Origin: Prorocentrum cordatum
Lineage: Eukaryota > Sar > Dinophyceae > Prorocentrales > Prorocentraceae
NCBI GenBank assembly: GCA_963575745.1
Contig: CAUYUJ010008573.1
Span: 1 to 35,000, forward strand
DNA: 35,000 bases
Reading direction: 5' to 3'
The notes under the pieces are model-generated. The model saw nothing but the letters and a program-made list of their open reading frames with translations, was not told the DNA's origin and did not search any database. Shown here one piece after another: positions 8,700 through 18,754 of this stretch. The translations under genes were made by a program, and so were the position numbers. Position 1 is the first letter of the stretch. Each line of letters starts with the position of its first letter.

Positions 8700-11483
8700 C
8701 TACGCGCACCTCTTCCCTCGCTTGCGCGTCTTCGCGCAATCTGCGCATTTCCAGTCCGGGGCAACGCGAACTGTCCACCGGCGGTCGTGCGGCCGCGGCG
8801 CCTTCTTGCACGCGCTGCATGGCGGCCAGAGGCACGCGTCGCACGTGTACCTCGGCCCTTCCCAGTTCGCAGAACGCCGACCAGTTTTGGCCGCGTCTGG
8901 TGACGGGGCGCCACAGGCCACGCACTGACCGACCCGCGGGCACGCCGGGCACGTCCACGACGGCCTGTTGGCCGCCAGATACTTCGTGCTGCGCGGCCGC
9001 GGGGCTACCTTGCAGACGTCGCAATTCGGGAATCTGCAGGCCTCTGGCTGCAATGCAGATTCCTCTCTGGCCTCGCCCCGCACTTCCCGCAAGGAGGGCG
9101 CATGCGCAGGTCGAAGCACTCCTTGCACACAACGCACTCGGGCCCCCCATGCATATTCAGCCGGCCCAGGTCAAAGTGCTCCATGCCCTTCAGGCCCCCG
9201 CACTGGAAGCACGTGTACAGCGCACCTGTCCTCGACGGTGGCCGGTGCAGTTGCGCGGGGCGACACGCCAGGCATACCGCTCTCTCGAGGGCGTCATCTG
9301 AGCGCAACTGCTCCAACATCTTCTTGTCGTACTCCGAGACGCGCCTGGCTTTGCCGCATTCAAAGCAACGGAGCTCGCCGGGCAGAGGGGCAGGCCTCTG
9401 CACATCCTTTCCGGCCTGCTTCTGCGCGCAGAGGGCGCACCTCCTCCACGCGCCCTGGCTCAGGACTGCCACGGCGTGCTCCACGGGGTCGCTCGCTCTC
9501 ATGCCACGCCCTGGGAAGTTGCCCGCTCTCTTCCGCTGGTGGCAGTCGGCGCACTGGAAAGTGACGTCCACCAACTTCTTGGACGACCTGGACGCGGCTT
9601 CCTTCTCTGCCTTGGCCCAGCCGGCTTCCGCCTGCTCCGTCGTCATCTCCCCGGCTGTCAGGGAGTGCAAGAGCCATGGGCCCGTCTGATGCCCCTGGCG
9701 GAAAAGCATGGGCGAAAAAGGCTGCGTGATGATCAGATCGTCAGCCCTCCTGGTGCGGCTGATGGCCACGTAGCCCGTGGGGACCATGGCTGCGCGGGGC
9801 GTCGTGCGCGCGTCCAGGAGGTCGATAATGGCCTGCGGCAGCGTGGCGCCGGTGACGCAGTGGGCCGTGGCGGCGAAGTGCGGGACCAGCGGGAACCCCG
9901 CGCGCTTCACCATGGCCTTGAAGCCGGGACTGCGATCCCAGGACACCTCCCTCTGCTTCACGGGGAAGACGCCCGCGGGCTGATTCCCAACGCGGGGCGC
10001 CGTGTTCCCGGGAATTTGCACCATGATCGCCTCGGGCACGTGCTGCAGGACCAGCTCCGGCTCGGACCTGTGGTCTTTCACCAACTTCGAGTCGTCGGGG
10101 TGGAGGACCCAGCCCGTCACGGTACCCCAGGAGTGCTTGCAGGCTCCCGCCTCCGCATTCTCCGTGGTGGTGAACCGCGCCCGCATCCCCTCGAAGATCG
10201 GCAGCACACCCGGAACTCCGCCAGTCTTGTTCTCGGGGTACATGAGCCAGTTCTGCCTGGCGTGGGAGAGCGACTCCGTCGACCTGCATGCGTCGTCCCG
10301 AGTGAGGGGGACATCGCGCGCCACCACCCAGAGGAGCTGCTTCCCAGCATTGGCTGCCGCATTCGCCGCTCGCAGCGTCAGAATCCTGCTCTTCGGGGCG
10401 TTGTACGGGTGCACGAACAGCGCGTCCGCGAACGCCGTGCTCACCTCCCGCTGTCTGGCATCGCTCTGAGAGGCGACGCGGCAGCGCCGATGGCGTTCCG
10501 CGCTGCACTCAGCGCACTCCAGGGATTTCATGTCCTCCCAGGCCCGACCTTCTCCGAACATCCGTGGCCACTCAACTGACCAGAGCGCGCGGCACTTCGC
10601 CTTCCCGCAGCCGAAGTGCCCCGTCGAGGCCTCGGCGCTGCCGGGGCTTGCGGGCATCCAGGAGCCGGGCACATCAGTGGGGAAGCCGTGGACGAAATCG
10701 TACATCCTGTCCGACAGATTCCCAGCGCGCGCTTCGGCGAGAAAGCTTCTCCACCACACGTCTGAGCAGCGGTGCGACTGGGCCAGGGCGTAGCGGTTAG
10801 TCACCGAGTGCGGCAAGCCCTCTGTCCAGAACATCTCCAGTATGCGGCCGACGTTGGCGGGTCTCTTGACAAATGGGTTGGCGGCAATACTGAGACTCCT
10901 GACGGGCGGTATCTGCCATAAGTCCCCGAGCAGCACCAGGTTGAGCCCTCCGAACATGGCGAACTGTTTTGGAACGCGTGCGTCCACGGCCCAGGGGTTT
11001 CCCTTGTCCCTCGTCGAGTCCTTCACCTGCCTGTGCACGGCGTCCAGCAACTCCACCGAAACGTTCTCCACCTCGTCGATGATGAGCCAGCGCATGTGCT
11101 GGATTTTCGTGTGCAGCATGTTCTCCGACAACTCCGGGTCCTTCTTCCCGCCGGACTGGACTCCCGTGATGAGGTCGATTCCGAGCTTCCTGAAGTTGTG
11201 GATGGTTCGCCCACCGATGTTGCTCGCCATGGAATTCATGGGGGGGGGTCTTGATGAAGTGCACCTCGTGTTCCCATCCCATGCACGTGGGGAACAGCCC
11301 CACGCCCTCCTCGCACAGCCACCGGATGACCTCCGATTTCCCTGAACCCGGCAGGCCGAGAACGAACAGCCGGGAGCATGGCGATCCGCGCAGCTGGTCC
11401 TGCTCGCGGGCCTCCTGGACGCACCTGTCGGCGACGGCGTCCAGGATGCTCATCTGCTGCGGGTCGGGGGTGATCTGGTGCGT
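8700..11483 (-). CDS. Helitron Pif1-like helicase with Cys-rich tail (second exon)
   Basis: The exon opens THQITPDPQQMSILDAVADR, the usual start of this helicase domain. Walker A GLPGSGKS lies near 11357-11334. After a frame change in a 9-C run (11240-11248), the other frame continues with GGRTIHNF, Walker B LIIDEVEN, motif III GDLWQIPPV, and motifs V/VI FAATAHCVTG and GYVAISRTRR. It would unwind DNA during rolling-circle transposition. From about 9560 it becomes Cys-rich, with pairs such as CADC...CALC, CFEC...CLAC, CFQC...CVVC, CGKC, CDVC...CPAC, CVAC...CDAC and CSAC...CADC. A second frame change near 9070-9095 is needed to reach the last modules and the TAG at 8700-8702. The tail resembles zinc-binding CxxC repeats (possibly Stc1-like), which is inference. 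Confidence 0.8.
11240..11248 (-). other. 9-nt C run with frameshift in the helicase
   Basis: Upstream frame reads HEVHFIKTPP; downstream frame reads MNSMASNIGGRTIHNF. One C fewer in this run would join them. A homopolymer indel, either real or from sequencing, is the simplest reading. Confidence 0.8.
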
Positions 11484-11819
11484 CTGCAGTCCTGCGATCG
11501 GGCAGGGATGCGCATGGCCTTGCCTCCCTTCACACTACCCACCTTACCGACGACTGCTGCACAACCCTGTCTGCTACACATCACACGTGCCGCGCCACCT
11601 GCCTGGCATGCCCAGACGTGTATACATCTGGGAAGTCCATGTTTATACATACACACACTATACGCGCGTGCACATGTAGACGCGTACGCGCACCTTCCAC
11701 AGAGCACGCATGGCGCGACCGAGGCAATGCAAGCAAACGCAGCGCCATCCTTCTAAGTGTATACACGAAGCCTCGCTTGTAATCAACCTTCCCCATACTT
11801 GGATCTACTCACCACTTAC
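11484..11819 (-). other. Phase-0 spliceosomal intron between Rep and helicase
   Basis: The minus-strand donor GTAAGT is at 11819-11814 and the acceptor CTGCAG ends at 11484. Splicing joins ...MYTPERHV to THQITPDPQQ... in phase 0, and the second exon then starts the helicase Q-like region in the right frame. Length is 336 nt. Inside lie GT/CA-rich stretches and stops in all frames. The donor matches the general eukaryotic consensus, whereas dinoflagellate introns often use GC or GA donors. Confidence 0.7.
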
Positions 11820-14800
11820 GACATGACGTTCTGGAGTATACATGCTGTGTACACATTCTGCACATGCTCTGTACAAACTCTGTTCGATGCACGCCAGCTC
11901 AAACGCCGAGGTTTCCATCCTCGATATCTTCTTCCAGAGCGAGACGAATCGGGCGCCCCCGACCGAACTGCATCCAGATCGTGCTTTTGCCAACTGCACG
12001 TCTCGAGATTGCCCCCCCCCGGTCCTCTCCGCCAGCTCTGGATGTTGCTTGTCAGGTCAGCGTCGCCAGGGTACAGCTTCTCCCGCATCTTGGAGCGCGC
12101 AATCTTCCGCGGTGGCTCCTGGGCATTCCCGCGAGCCCCCGCTGGCATTGCACTGGAATGCCGAAGAGCAGACTGTCGCAGTGGCAAGTTCAACGTGGGC
12201 GCCCTGTTCGGCGGGTCCCAGAAGGACATGCTCTGCTCCAGCGCTTTGTGCACCGAATGGGAGAGGTTCCCAATGTCCTCGCCAGCGGCATCTGCCCCGG
12301 CGTCTCGGTCTACTCGCCGTAACTCTGCCATGATGCTGCTGGGGCTGAGGACCGGAAACGCGTTCTCGGGTAGCGCCTCCACCGGCTTCGAGTCCTGGTC
12401 GTCCTCGCCCTCGTCGGCGTTCTCCGGCATCGTCGTCATGGTGCGGAGCACGTTCGCCCACAGGATGCGGTTGGACGGCGAGACGATGTGGCCGCGAAGG
12501 TAGTGCTTGAGGGCTACTCGGAAGCTCGGCGCGCTCCTCCCACAGCGCTGGCGCTTGGGCGGCAAGTTCAGATTCTTCGCTAGCGGAACAGGCCCCCGAG
12601 AAGATCCGTACTTGCACACCAATGTCCATGGTCGGAAGTACGCAGACAAAATGGCGCTGCGGCGCTCAGGCGTCATTTCGGGCTGAGGCATGACGGACCC
12701 GATGAAGACGGGTAGCGCGGGGACGCCCCGGGGTACAATCACGTACATGTGCGCGAACTCCATGTCGTCTGGGTCTTCTTCGAGCGCAAAGTACCTGCAT
12801 CCCTCCGCGGGTGGCTTCACGACATAATGGACCCCAGGCCGTGGAGGCCCATCAGCCGCGGCCGGCGGCGAATTCGCCTTCCACTCCGTCGGGCCCGTCG
12901 ATGGCTTCGAAGCATCTCTTGGTGGCGGGTACGTTGGTACCACCTCGAACAAGCGGACGAACTCGTACGGGCTCAAAGTCTTCAACTCGGCATGATTGGG
13001 TCGGTAGGCGTACGCTCGCGCCGTCGCGTCCGGCGGAGTGGCCACCTCGCCTGCGTCCGTGAACACCACGGACCTCTTCTGGCGCCGCGCCGTCGCGCGC
13101 CCCGCCCGAGTCTCGTCGGCCACGATCTGGAGGAAGCAGCCCGCGTAGAAGTCGGCGACAGGGCACGACGTGATGCACTCCGCTGCGAGCGGGTTCGGCC
13201 TGTCCGCGAAGTGCGCCAAGTTCACCTCCTCGAAGATCGTCCGCGCCACGCCCTTGGCCTCCCAGTCCCCGATGCAGCGGTGCACAGTGTTGAGCGTCTG
13301 CTGCATCTCGGACTTCCCATGGAGTCGCTCGGCCAGCGTGGACAGGCAGGTCTTCGCCAGTTCCCGCGCCTTCTTCCCGACGCGCTGCACCTTGGAAATG
13401 TACCCGCCGATGTACCGCGAGGAGTTCGACATGGACCGCTGCACCGCGAATGCGATGCGTCGAAGGTGCCCTTCTTCTGTGTCTTCTCTGGAGCCGTGTC
13501 GACACAGGCAGTTCGGGTCGTGAGTAATGCCTGTGATCAGCGGGAGCCGGTTGTTCGGCGCCGTGTGCGTGTTGCTCCGAAATGCCACCGCCAATGCTGG
13601 ACAAGTCCCGCTCAGGAAATCGTCGTTCCGAGGCCCCGCGATCTCGCCCAACGCATTCCTCGGCCCGTTCACTTTAAGCCCGACTTCCCTGGCCACCTGA
13701 GGGCACACAACGCGGAATCTCGGTCCATCTGGGGCCGCCATGAGCATGGTCTTCGGGAAGCCGTGCTTGCACTTGTCGCCGTGTTTGCAGCCTTTCTTGA
13801 TGCAGTGTGTGAGCGGCTTCCCGTTGGGATGGTGGTGATGCTGGACCTTCGAGAAGATCATCTGCGCATCTGCCTCGTAAGCCTGCTTGAAGGTGGCCGC
13901 GTCGGCGTCGCAGGCAACGGCATCGCACCCCTCGTCCCACTTCGTCTTCGGCTCGGCATGGTCCACATACGCGGGCCACCGACACAGACCTACGTGCTCC
14001 GATGCGCGGTGATTCTGCCGCCACTCAGACTCCAGCGACGGTAGGCTCTCCCGGTGCTCCTCGGGGGCCCAGTGCTCTTCCCTGTGGACCCACGCGTGCC
14101 ACTCCTTCACCGCGTGCGCCAAGCCAGGGGACTCCCGAATTGTCCTCGCGATCTCAGTCAAGGGTGCGTGCTGGAACATGTTCGCGAGGTACACGAACCC
14201 GTGGAAGTGGAGCGTGCCTAGGTGCTGGTTCTCGACGGCGCCAAGCAAAGCTGCAGCAACCCCGAAAATCCCGCCCATGGGGCGCGAGTTGGAGCCGAAC
14301 TTGTCCGTGCAACAGCACCGGGGCTGCCTACGATATCTTCGCGCGACGCCGCACTCGGCGCACAACCGCAGACCCAGGAGGCGGCCCAAGATCACGTTCA
14401 CGGCGACGCGGAAGCCCTGAACGACCGAGAGAGGATCATTGGCCACTTCGCACAGACGCAAATCGAAATCGGGGAGCTCCGCGTCGGCGCTCTCCGACAA
14501 TGACGGCCACTCCCGTGACGCCAATCGTTTCCTCATGGCATTCCGTGCGTCGTCTGTGCACCCCGCGCGCAGCAGCGGGTCGCCCTGGCGTGCTCTGTGT
14601 AGACGCATCACCAAGCAGGACTGCTTCTCATTTGGCGAGATGGTGATGAAAAGCCCGTGCCCGTATCCAATCGCGCCAGACTGGAATACGTGGCCCATCC
14701 TGCGACGCAGCTCCTGGGTGCCTGCAAGGCTGCTCGTCACAGAGCGCATGTTGTGCACGATCTGTTTCTGGGTTGTGTCCAGGCCATGCGCCATGTGCAG

Positions 14801-15976
14801 CACCGTCAAGTTGCCAGCAATTGGCCGCCTGTTCGGCCCGTAGTACCCCTTCGCCAACAGGTCGTGCAACCCGCGGACAGCCGTGGTCAGGCGCTCCGTG
14901 AAAGCGGATCCGTCTTCGTCCTTGTACTTCCTGACTTTGCTCCCCAACCTCGCGGTGATGCCCAAAAAGCGGAAGTGGACATTGCGCATGCCTGGGATGA
15001 AGAGCCAGTCCGATCGGATCTGGTGTTCCACTCGGCGACTCATGCCTGCAAGCCACATCCCCATGCTGATGGACGGCCGGTTTTGCACTTCCTCGGGCCG
15101 CCCCACCGCGCGGCGCCGATGTGCGGCATCGGCACCGTTGCGCCAAGACCTCGTGAAGTCTGGCCCCCCGCTCTGCCACAGCAGCGTGTGCGGGAAAGCG
15201 ATCGCGGGGTACTTCCCGTTCCACTGCTCCAACATGGCCGCGTCGGCGACGTACGGGACGACCGGCCCGCCGTCCATGGCTCGCTGTTGGCGCTGACCCG
15301 CGGTCCCTTGCCGGGACGTCGCATCTGTGGGCGCGCAGGCGGTCGGTCTGGCATCGTCGAAAACAGAGGCGACGTCAGTGCTGGCCAGCGCCGGAGTCGC
15401 GTGCTTGTTATCCTGCACACTGCTCCTGGACGGATCCGCCACCACCGTCGCCCGGTCCACGGCTGGCGGGACCTTCCCGTCGGTGTCCTCGGGGGTGCCG
15501 AGCCACGGGTAGCACTGCTTCGCGCGCCTTTCAAACGCCTCCTTGGCAGCGGCGATTGCGATGGGATTGCCAGCAGCATCTCTACAAAAAGCGGGGTGGC
15601 CGCGGTCGATGAGCTCCCAGCCGAGCTGCAGCACCACATGAGCGCGGAGGCGCATGTGCTTCAGGTGCTTCGACATGTCCTTGTCTTTCATCCGGAACTC
15701 GAAGCGAACCAAGTGGGCCAGCGTCTCGCCGTCGTGGGGCAGCGCCGCAGCAGCACTGGAACTCTCCGTGATGGCGAGCAGGCGCTCCAGGACGTCGTCC
15801 CAATGCACCAGGAAGCTGGCCAGATTACCGCGGACAGCGTACCGACTGTGCGGATGCATGGCCTCTGGGGTTCGCCGTGCGAGCAGCGCGCCACTACCCC
15901 CCGTGCGCCACTCGGCCACACTGCAGTTTCCAGGGGGGGCGGGGTCCGCAAAGAACAGAGAAGGGGCAGTGCCGCG
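11820..15976 (-). CDS. Helitron HUH/Y2 Rep endonuclease
   Basis: This is the nicking and strand-transfer part of the Helitron protein. Counting from Val/Met at 15919, Rep motif 1 is FITISPNE (about 424-431). The metal-binding HUH motif is HFH within LGTLHFHGFVYLA (571-573). The two catalytic tyrosines are Y836 and Y840 in RYIGGYISK, with K843. A zinc-type CKHGDKCKHGFPK (711-723), typical of Helitron Rep, precedes them. The frame is open upstream to the TAG at 15977, with no Met needed, so this is probably not a separate start but the continuation of the module at 17656. Near the 3' end the frame changes in a 9-G run (12012-12020); the other frame reads FVSLWKKISRMETSAFE and ends at the intron donor. 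Confidence 0.85.
12012..12020 (-). other. 9-nt G run with frameshift near the Rep C-terminus
   Basis: Before the run the frame is DLTSNIQSWRRGPGGG. With one more G it continues QSRDVQLAKARSG and reaches the GTAAGT donor at 11819 in phase 0. Without that change the frame runs past the donor into a tail with no protein-like character. Confidence 0.75.
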
Positions 15977-15979
15977 CTA
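15977..15979 (-). other. Lone in-frame TAG inside the Helitron protein
   Basis: The frame is open for more than 550 codons before and more than 1,300 after this codon, with 19 readable codons between it and the first alternative start at 15919. It is a nonsense mutation, an assembly error, or less likely part of a short unspliced intron. Confidence 0.8.
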
Positions 15980-17656
15980 CTTCGCGCAGCTCGCCTGATT
16001 GTTCATGAGGTGGCCCTTATCGCCCTCGACGTAGAACGCCATCAAACTCGTCCACACTGGCGTGGCCGCGGCCATCTCGATCCACCGGGGCTTGTGCTTC
16101 TCCCACCATGCCGACACGAACCCGACAAAGTTGTCGTTGGCGATGGCGGGACGCGGGATTCGCTCCCGCACCGTTCGCGTCTTCGCGAAAATGCCGCGGC
16201 ACTGCCAGCACAGAGGTATGCGGCACGACTCGCACAGCTCATCAACAACTCCATGCTGACGGTCGCACACCACGTCTTCCGGGCAGCACAGGAAGCGCAT
16301 GGAGTTCTGGCTTCCGTTCGGACCATTCCACCGCACCGTTCGCACCCACGGCGAAGACGCGGTTGTCTGCGTCGGATAGTGGTGCGACCGCGTCCCGCGG
16401 TGGTCCGGAGCAGGGTGCGGGAAGTGCGCCAGGAACGCGTCCAAGCCGAAGGCGTACTCCAGGAGCTCACGCGGACAACTGCGCAAGAGCCCGCGCAGTG
16501 GCGTCCATCCAATCTCACTGACTCCAGCGGACTCGGGGTCCTCGACACTCGTGTAGATCTGACCGCAGCAGAAGCACACCAGCGACGACAAACAAGCATC
16601 GTTCGCCACTTGCCTCATGGTGCGAATTGCCCGCCGGTCTCTGCAAATGCCGAGAGCTGGCATGCCAGTGCGCGCCCGGACCTCCACCGCCTGGCAGTAG
16701 ATGGACCAGATCCACGCTTCCTGCTCCTCCAGCACCTCGGCATGGACGCCGACATCGTCGGCGCTGTCAGCGAGTCTCTTGTTCCACCCCTGCCTCCACG
16801 CTGCTGGGAGGCAGGCCTGGTGGCAGCTGATTACGTGGCGCCGCAAATCCCCTTCCGTCTCCCCGGTCCAGCGGCACTGCCGAACGGCGCAGTTGCAGAT
16901 CGGCCACTGCAATCCGTCCATTACCTCCTGGATGTTGTCTGCGGCGTCCGACGGGTCGAACGGCGGAGGAAGCGTCGGGTCCTGCCGGAGAAATGCAGAG
17001 AAAGCCCGAGCTGCTTCGTGGGCGACGTCCAGCGTCGTGTGCGCCACGTCGGCGCCGCAGGCCAAGTGGTCAACGTCGGACTGCTCTGACCCGGCAGGGG
17101 CCTCCGACAGCTCGGAATTGGAGTCCGACGCCGGCTCTGAGGGCGATGACTCCCGGTCGGCGTCGGAGTCAGACTCGGGGGCCTCCGCGGCTGCAGCGGC
17201 ATGCTCTTCGCGTTCGCCCTGCGGTCGGAGACGCCCTGACGCGGCGCGCGGCAGCCGCGCCCCGTCGGCGGCCTGCGGGCGCGCGTTGCTGCCGGAACTC
17301 GCGCCCGCCGCACTCCCTCTCAGTGAACTGCAAGCGCCCGGACGCCTCGGCTCAGGATGCGGCGGCGGCGGAGAAGGCGCCCGAGCGGGCGCGCCAGCGG
17401 AAGAGTCTGCCGCGCCGACTTCATGGCGCGAGCGTGGAGGCCGGGGTTCAGGATGCGGCGGCGGCGGTGGAGGTGGCAGCGGTGGCGCGCGCCTGGTCGA
17501 CTGCGAACTCCTCGTCGCTCGACTCCGCCATGGCGCGCCAGAAGCGTCGCCGCCCCGCGGGCCAACTGGGCAGCCCTGACTGCGGCAAGACTGGACCCCG
17601 GAGCCGCTATCGAGCCCACATGGTTTACAGATGCCGCGCGCGCTGAGATGGGCCAT
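15977..17656 (-). CDS. Helitron N-terminal Cys-rich module
   Basis: 559 codons from Met at 17656 to the TAG at 15977. Residues 50-160 are Pro/Ala/Arg-rich and include two copies of a PPPPHPEPR segment. Residues 160-195 are Ser/Glu/Asp-rich. A C2HC-like finger is at about 254-279 (CNCAVRQCRWTG...HVISCH). The end (about 457-551) has CC, CESC and CWQC pairs followed by RPAIANDNFVGFVSAWW and FYVEGDKGHLMNNQ. This pattern (Cys pairs, a P..LANDN-type stretch, then a GHLM-type end) is, from memory, found ahead of Rep in dinoflagellate Helitrons and is related to DUF6570. Only the TAG separates it in frame from Rep. Its function is unknown; DNA binding is a guess. The true start is uncertain because the first 40 residues are unremarkable. 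Confidence 0.7.
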   Translation of the reverse strand: MAHLSARGICKPCGLDSGSGVQSCRSQGCPVGPRGGDASGAPWRSRATRSSQSTRRAPPLPPPPPPPHPEPRPPRSRHEVGAADSSAGAPARAPSPPPPHPEPRRPGACSSLRGSAAGASSGSNARPQAADGARLPRAASGRLRPQGEREEHAAAAAEAPESDSDADRESSPSEPASDSNSELSEAPAGSEQSDVDHLACGADVAHTTLDVAHEAARAFSAFLRQDPTLPPPFDPSDAADNIQEVMDGLQWPICNCAVRQCRWTGETEGDLRRHVISCHQACLPAAWRQGWNKRLADSADDVGVHAEVLEEQEAWIWSIYCQAVEVRARTGMPALGICRDRRAIRTMRQVANDACLSSLVCFCCGQIYTSVEDPESAGVSEIGWTPLRGLLRSCPRELLEYAFGLDAFLAHFPHPAPDHRGTRSHHYPTQTTASSPWVRTVRWNGPNGSQNSMRFLCCPEDVVCDRQHGVVDELCESCRIPLCWQCRGIFAKTRTVRERIPRPAIANDNFVGFVSAWWEKHKPRWIEMAAATPVWTSLMAFYVEGDKGHLMNNQASCAK

Positions 17657-18754
17657 TGTGGGACGCGCGGCTAATGGGCGAATTCCGATGCGACCTCAGG
17701 TTGCGCGGCGCTCGGCGCATGCTCCGGGGTTGTTTTCAAAATGGTCTTGCATTGAAGCGTGATTTTCGGAAGGGCGCTCGCAGACGCCACGCAGCCCCCT
17801 GGGGCTCCACGATCCCGGAAGTCTAAAAGGACCTGGGGTTCACAGAGACAGAATGGATCACAACCTCCGATGCCCCAGCGAACGTGCTGCCCGCCCACAG
17901 GGGTCGGATCAAAAGGCCTCGAAGGTGCAGCCAGGAAGCAGAATCACAGAGCCCGAGATCGGCTTGGCCATCGCTCCCCGGAGTATCTCCCGCGGTCACT
18001 GCGGGTTCGCATTGAAGTTTAAACGCGACCTCAGGTTGCGGGACAGACAACGCAGAAGTTCCCCAGCAGTGATGAAGACGATGGTGGTGCTCATGATGGT
18101 GACCGTTATCGTGTGGCCTCGTGCGCCGGCGAGTGATGATGACGATGGTGGTGCCGGTGATGGTGATGCCGATGGTGGTGTTTGTCGTCCGGGTGGTGCT
18201 GATGATGGCAGGTAGGATGATGATGGCGAGGCTGATGATGAAGGAGGTTGCTTTCAAAAATCGGACAGACCACTGGGATAGCTTCAGAAAGATGAGGGAG
18301 GGAGGTTTTTGCAACAGCGCTGGACGTACAAGCCTAGACCGAGCGTTTGGGGTTATGGCTGCTTTCGCTTTTTATTGTGCTCGAAAAAGGTCAAAGCTAA
18401 TGTACAAGCAGCACCGTGCGAGCAGCTGCGGATCGAAAGTCCCGATAATCATGGGAGCGCGCTGTATGGCCGACGGGGAGAGCTGGAAAATGTTACTACC
18501 TGAGCGCTGGACTACCTGAGCGCTGGAACGAGTCATGCGGGTTCACCCCTCAGTGTCAAGAGATGTGCAAGCACGACGAGGCGTTGGTCAAGAGGCCTGG
18601 TCAAAACTGCCGCTGAGAAGGCAAAGCTGGTTCTAGCCGAGTCTGTGGCTCGGCAGTCGTGGCGCTGAGAGGGCAAGGCTGGTTGTAGCCGAATATACTC
18701 GGGGGTTGCCAGGGGTGCCCCCGGCCCAATGCGCTTCTGGCTTCTCGTGCCATT
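17657..18754. other. Intergenic with short duplications and a GATGGTGGT microsatellite
   Basis: A 16-nt sequence GCGACCTCAGGTTGCG occurs at 17688-17703 and 18025-18040, and CATTGAAG lies near each copy, so a segment of roughly 340 bp may be an old duplication. Bases 18060-18245 are rich in GATGATGG/TGGTG units. No gene is supported. The 5' end of the Helitron may lie here. Confidence 0.55.
18060..18245. repeat. GATGGTGGTG-rich microsatellite
   Basis: Imperfect GATGATGG, TGGTGCTGATG and related units, interrupted by ordinary sequence. Confidence 0.7.

Larger units (their letters stand above)
8700..17656 (-). mobile_element. Nearly complete autonomous Helitron (coding part)
   Basis: On the minus strand there is, in order, a Cys-rich N-terminal module (17656-15980), a HUH/Y2 Rep endonuclease (15976-11820), an intron (11819-11484), a Pif1-like SF1 helicase and a Cys-rich tail (11483-8700). 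Rep joined to a Pif1-like helicase defines Helitrons, rolling-circle transposons. The disruptions are one in-frame TAG (15977-15979) and frame changes at 12012-12020, 11240-11248 and about 9070-9095. The terminal TC and hairpin-CTRR ends were not identified, so the true element limits are unknown and lie outside these coordinates. Confidence 0.85.

Noticed and set aside
14657-17089. 810-codon plus-strand open frame
   Set aside because: It is the antisense shadow of the Helitron Rep and N-terminal module in GC-rich DNA; no recognisable domain.
17738-17757. CCATTTTG upstream of the Helitron start as a leader relic
   Set aside because: Eight matching bases only; expected by chance in a window of this size.
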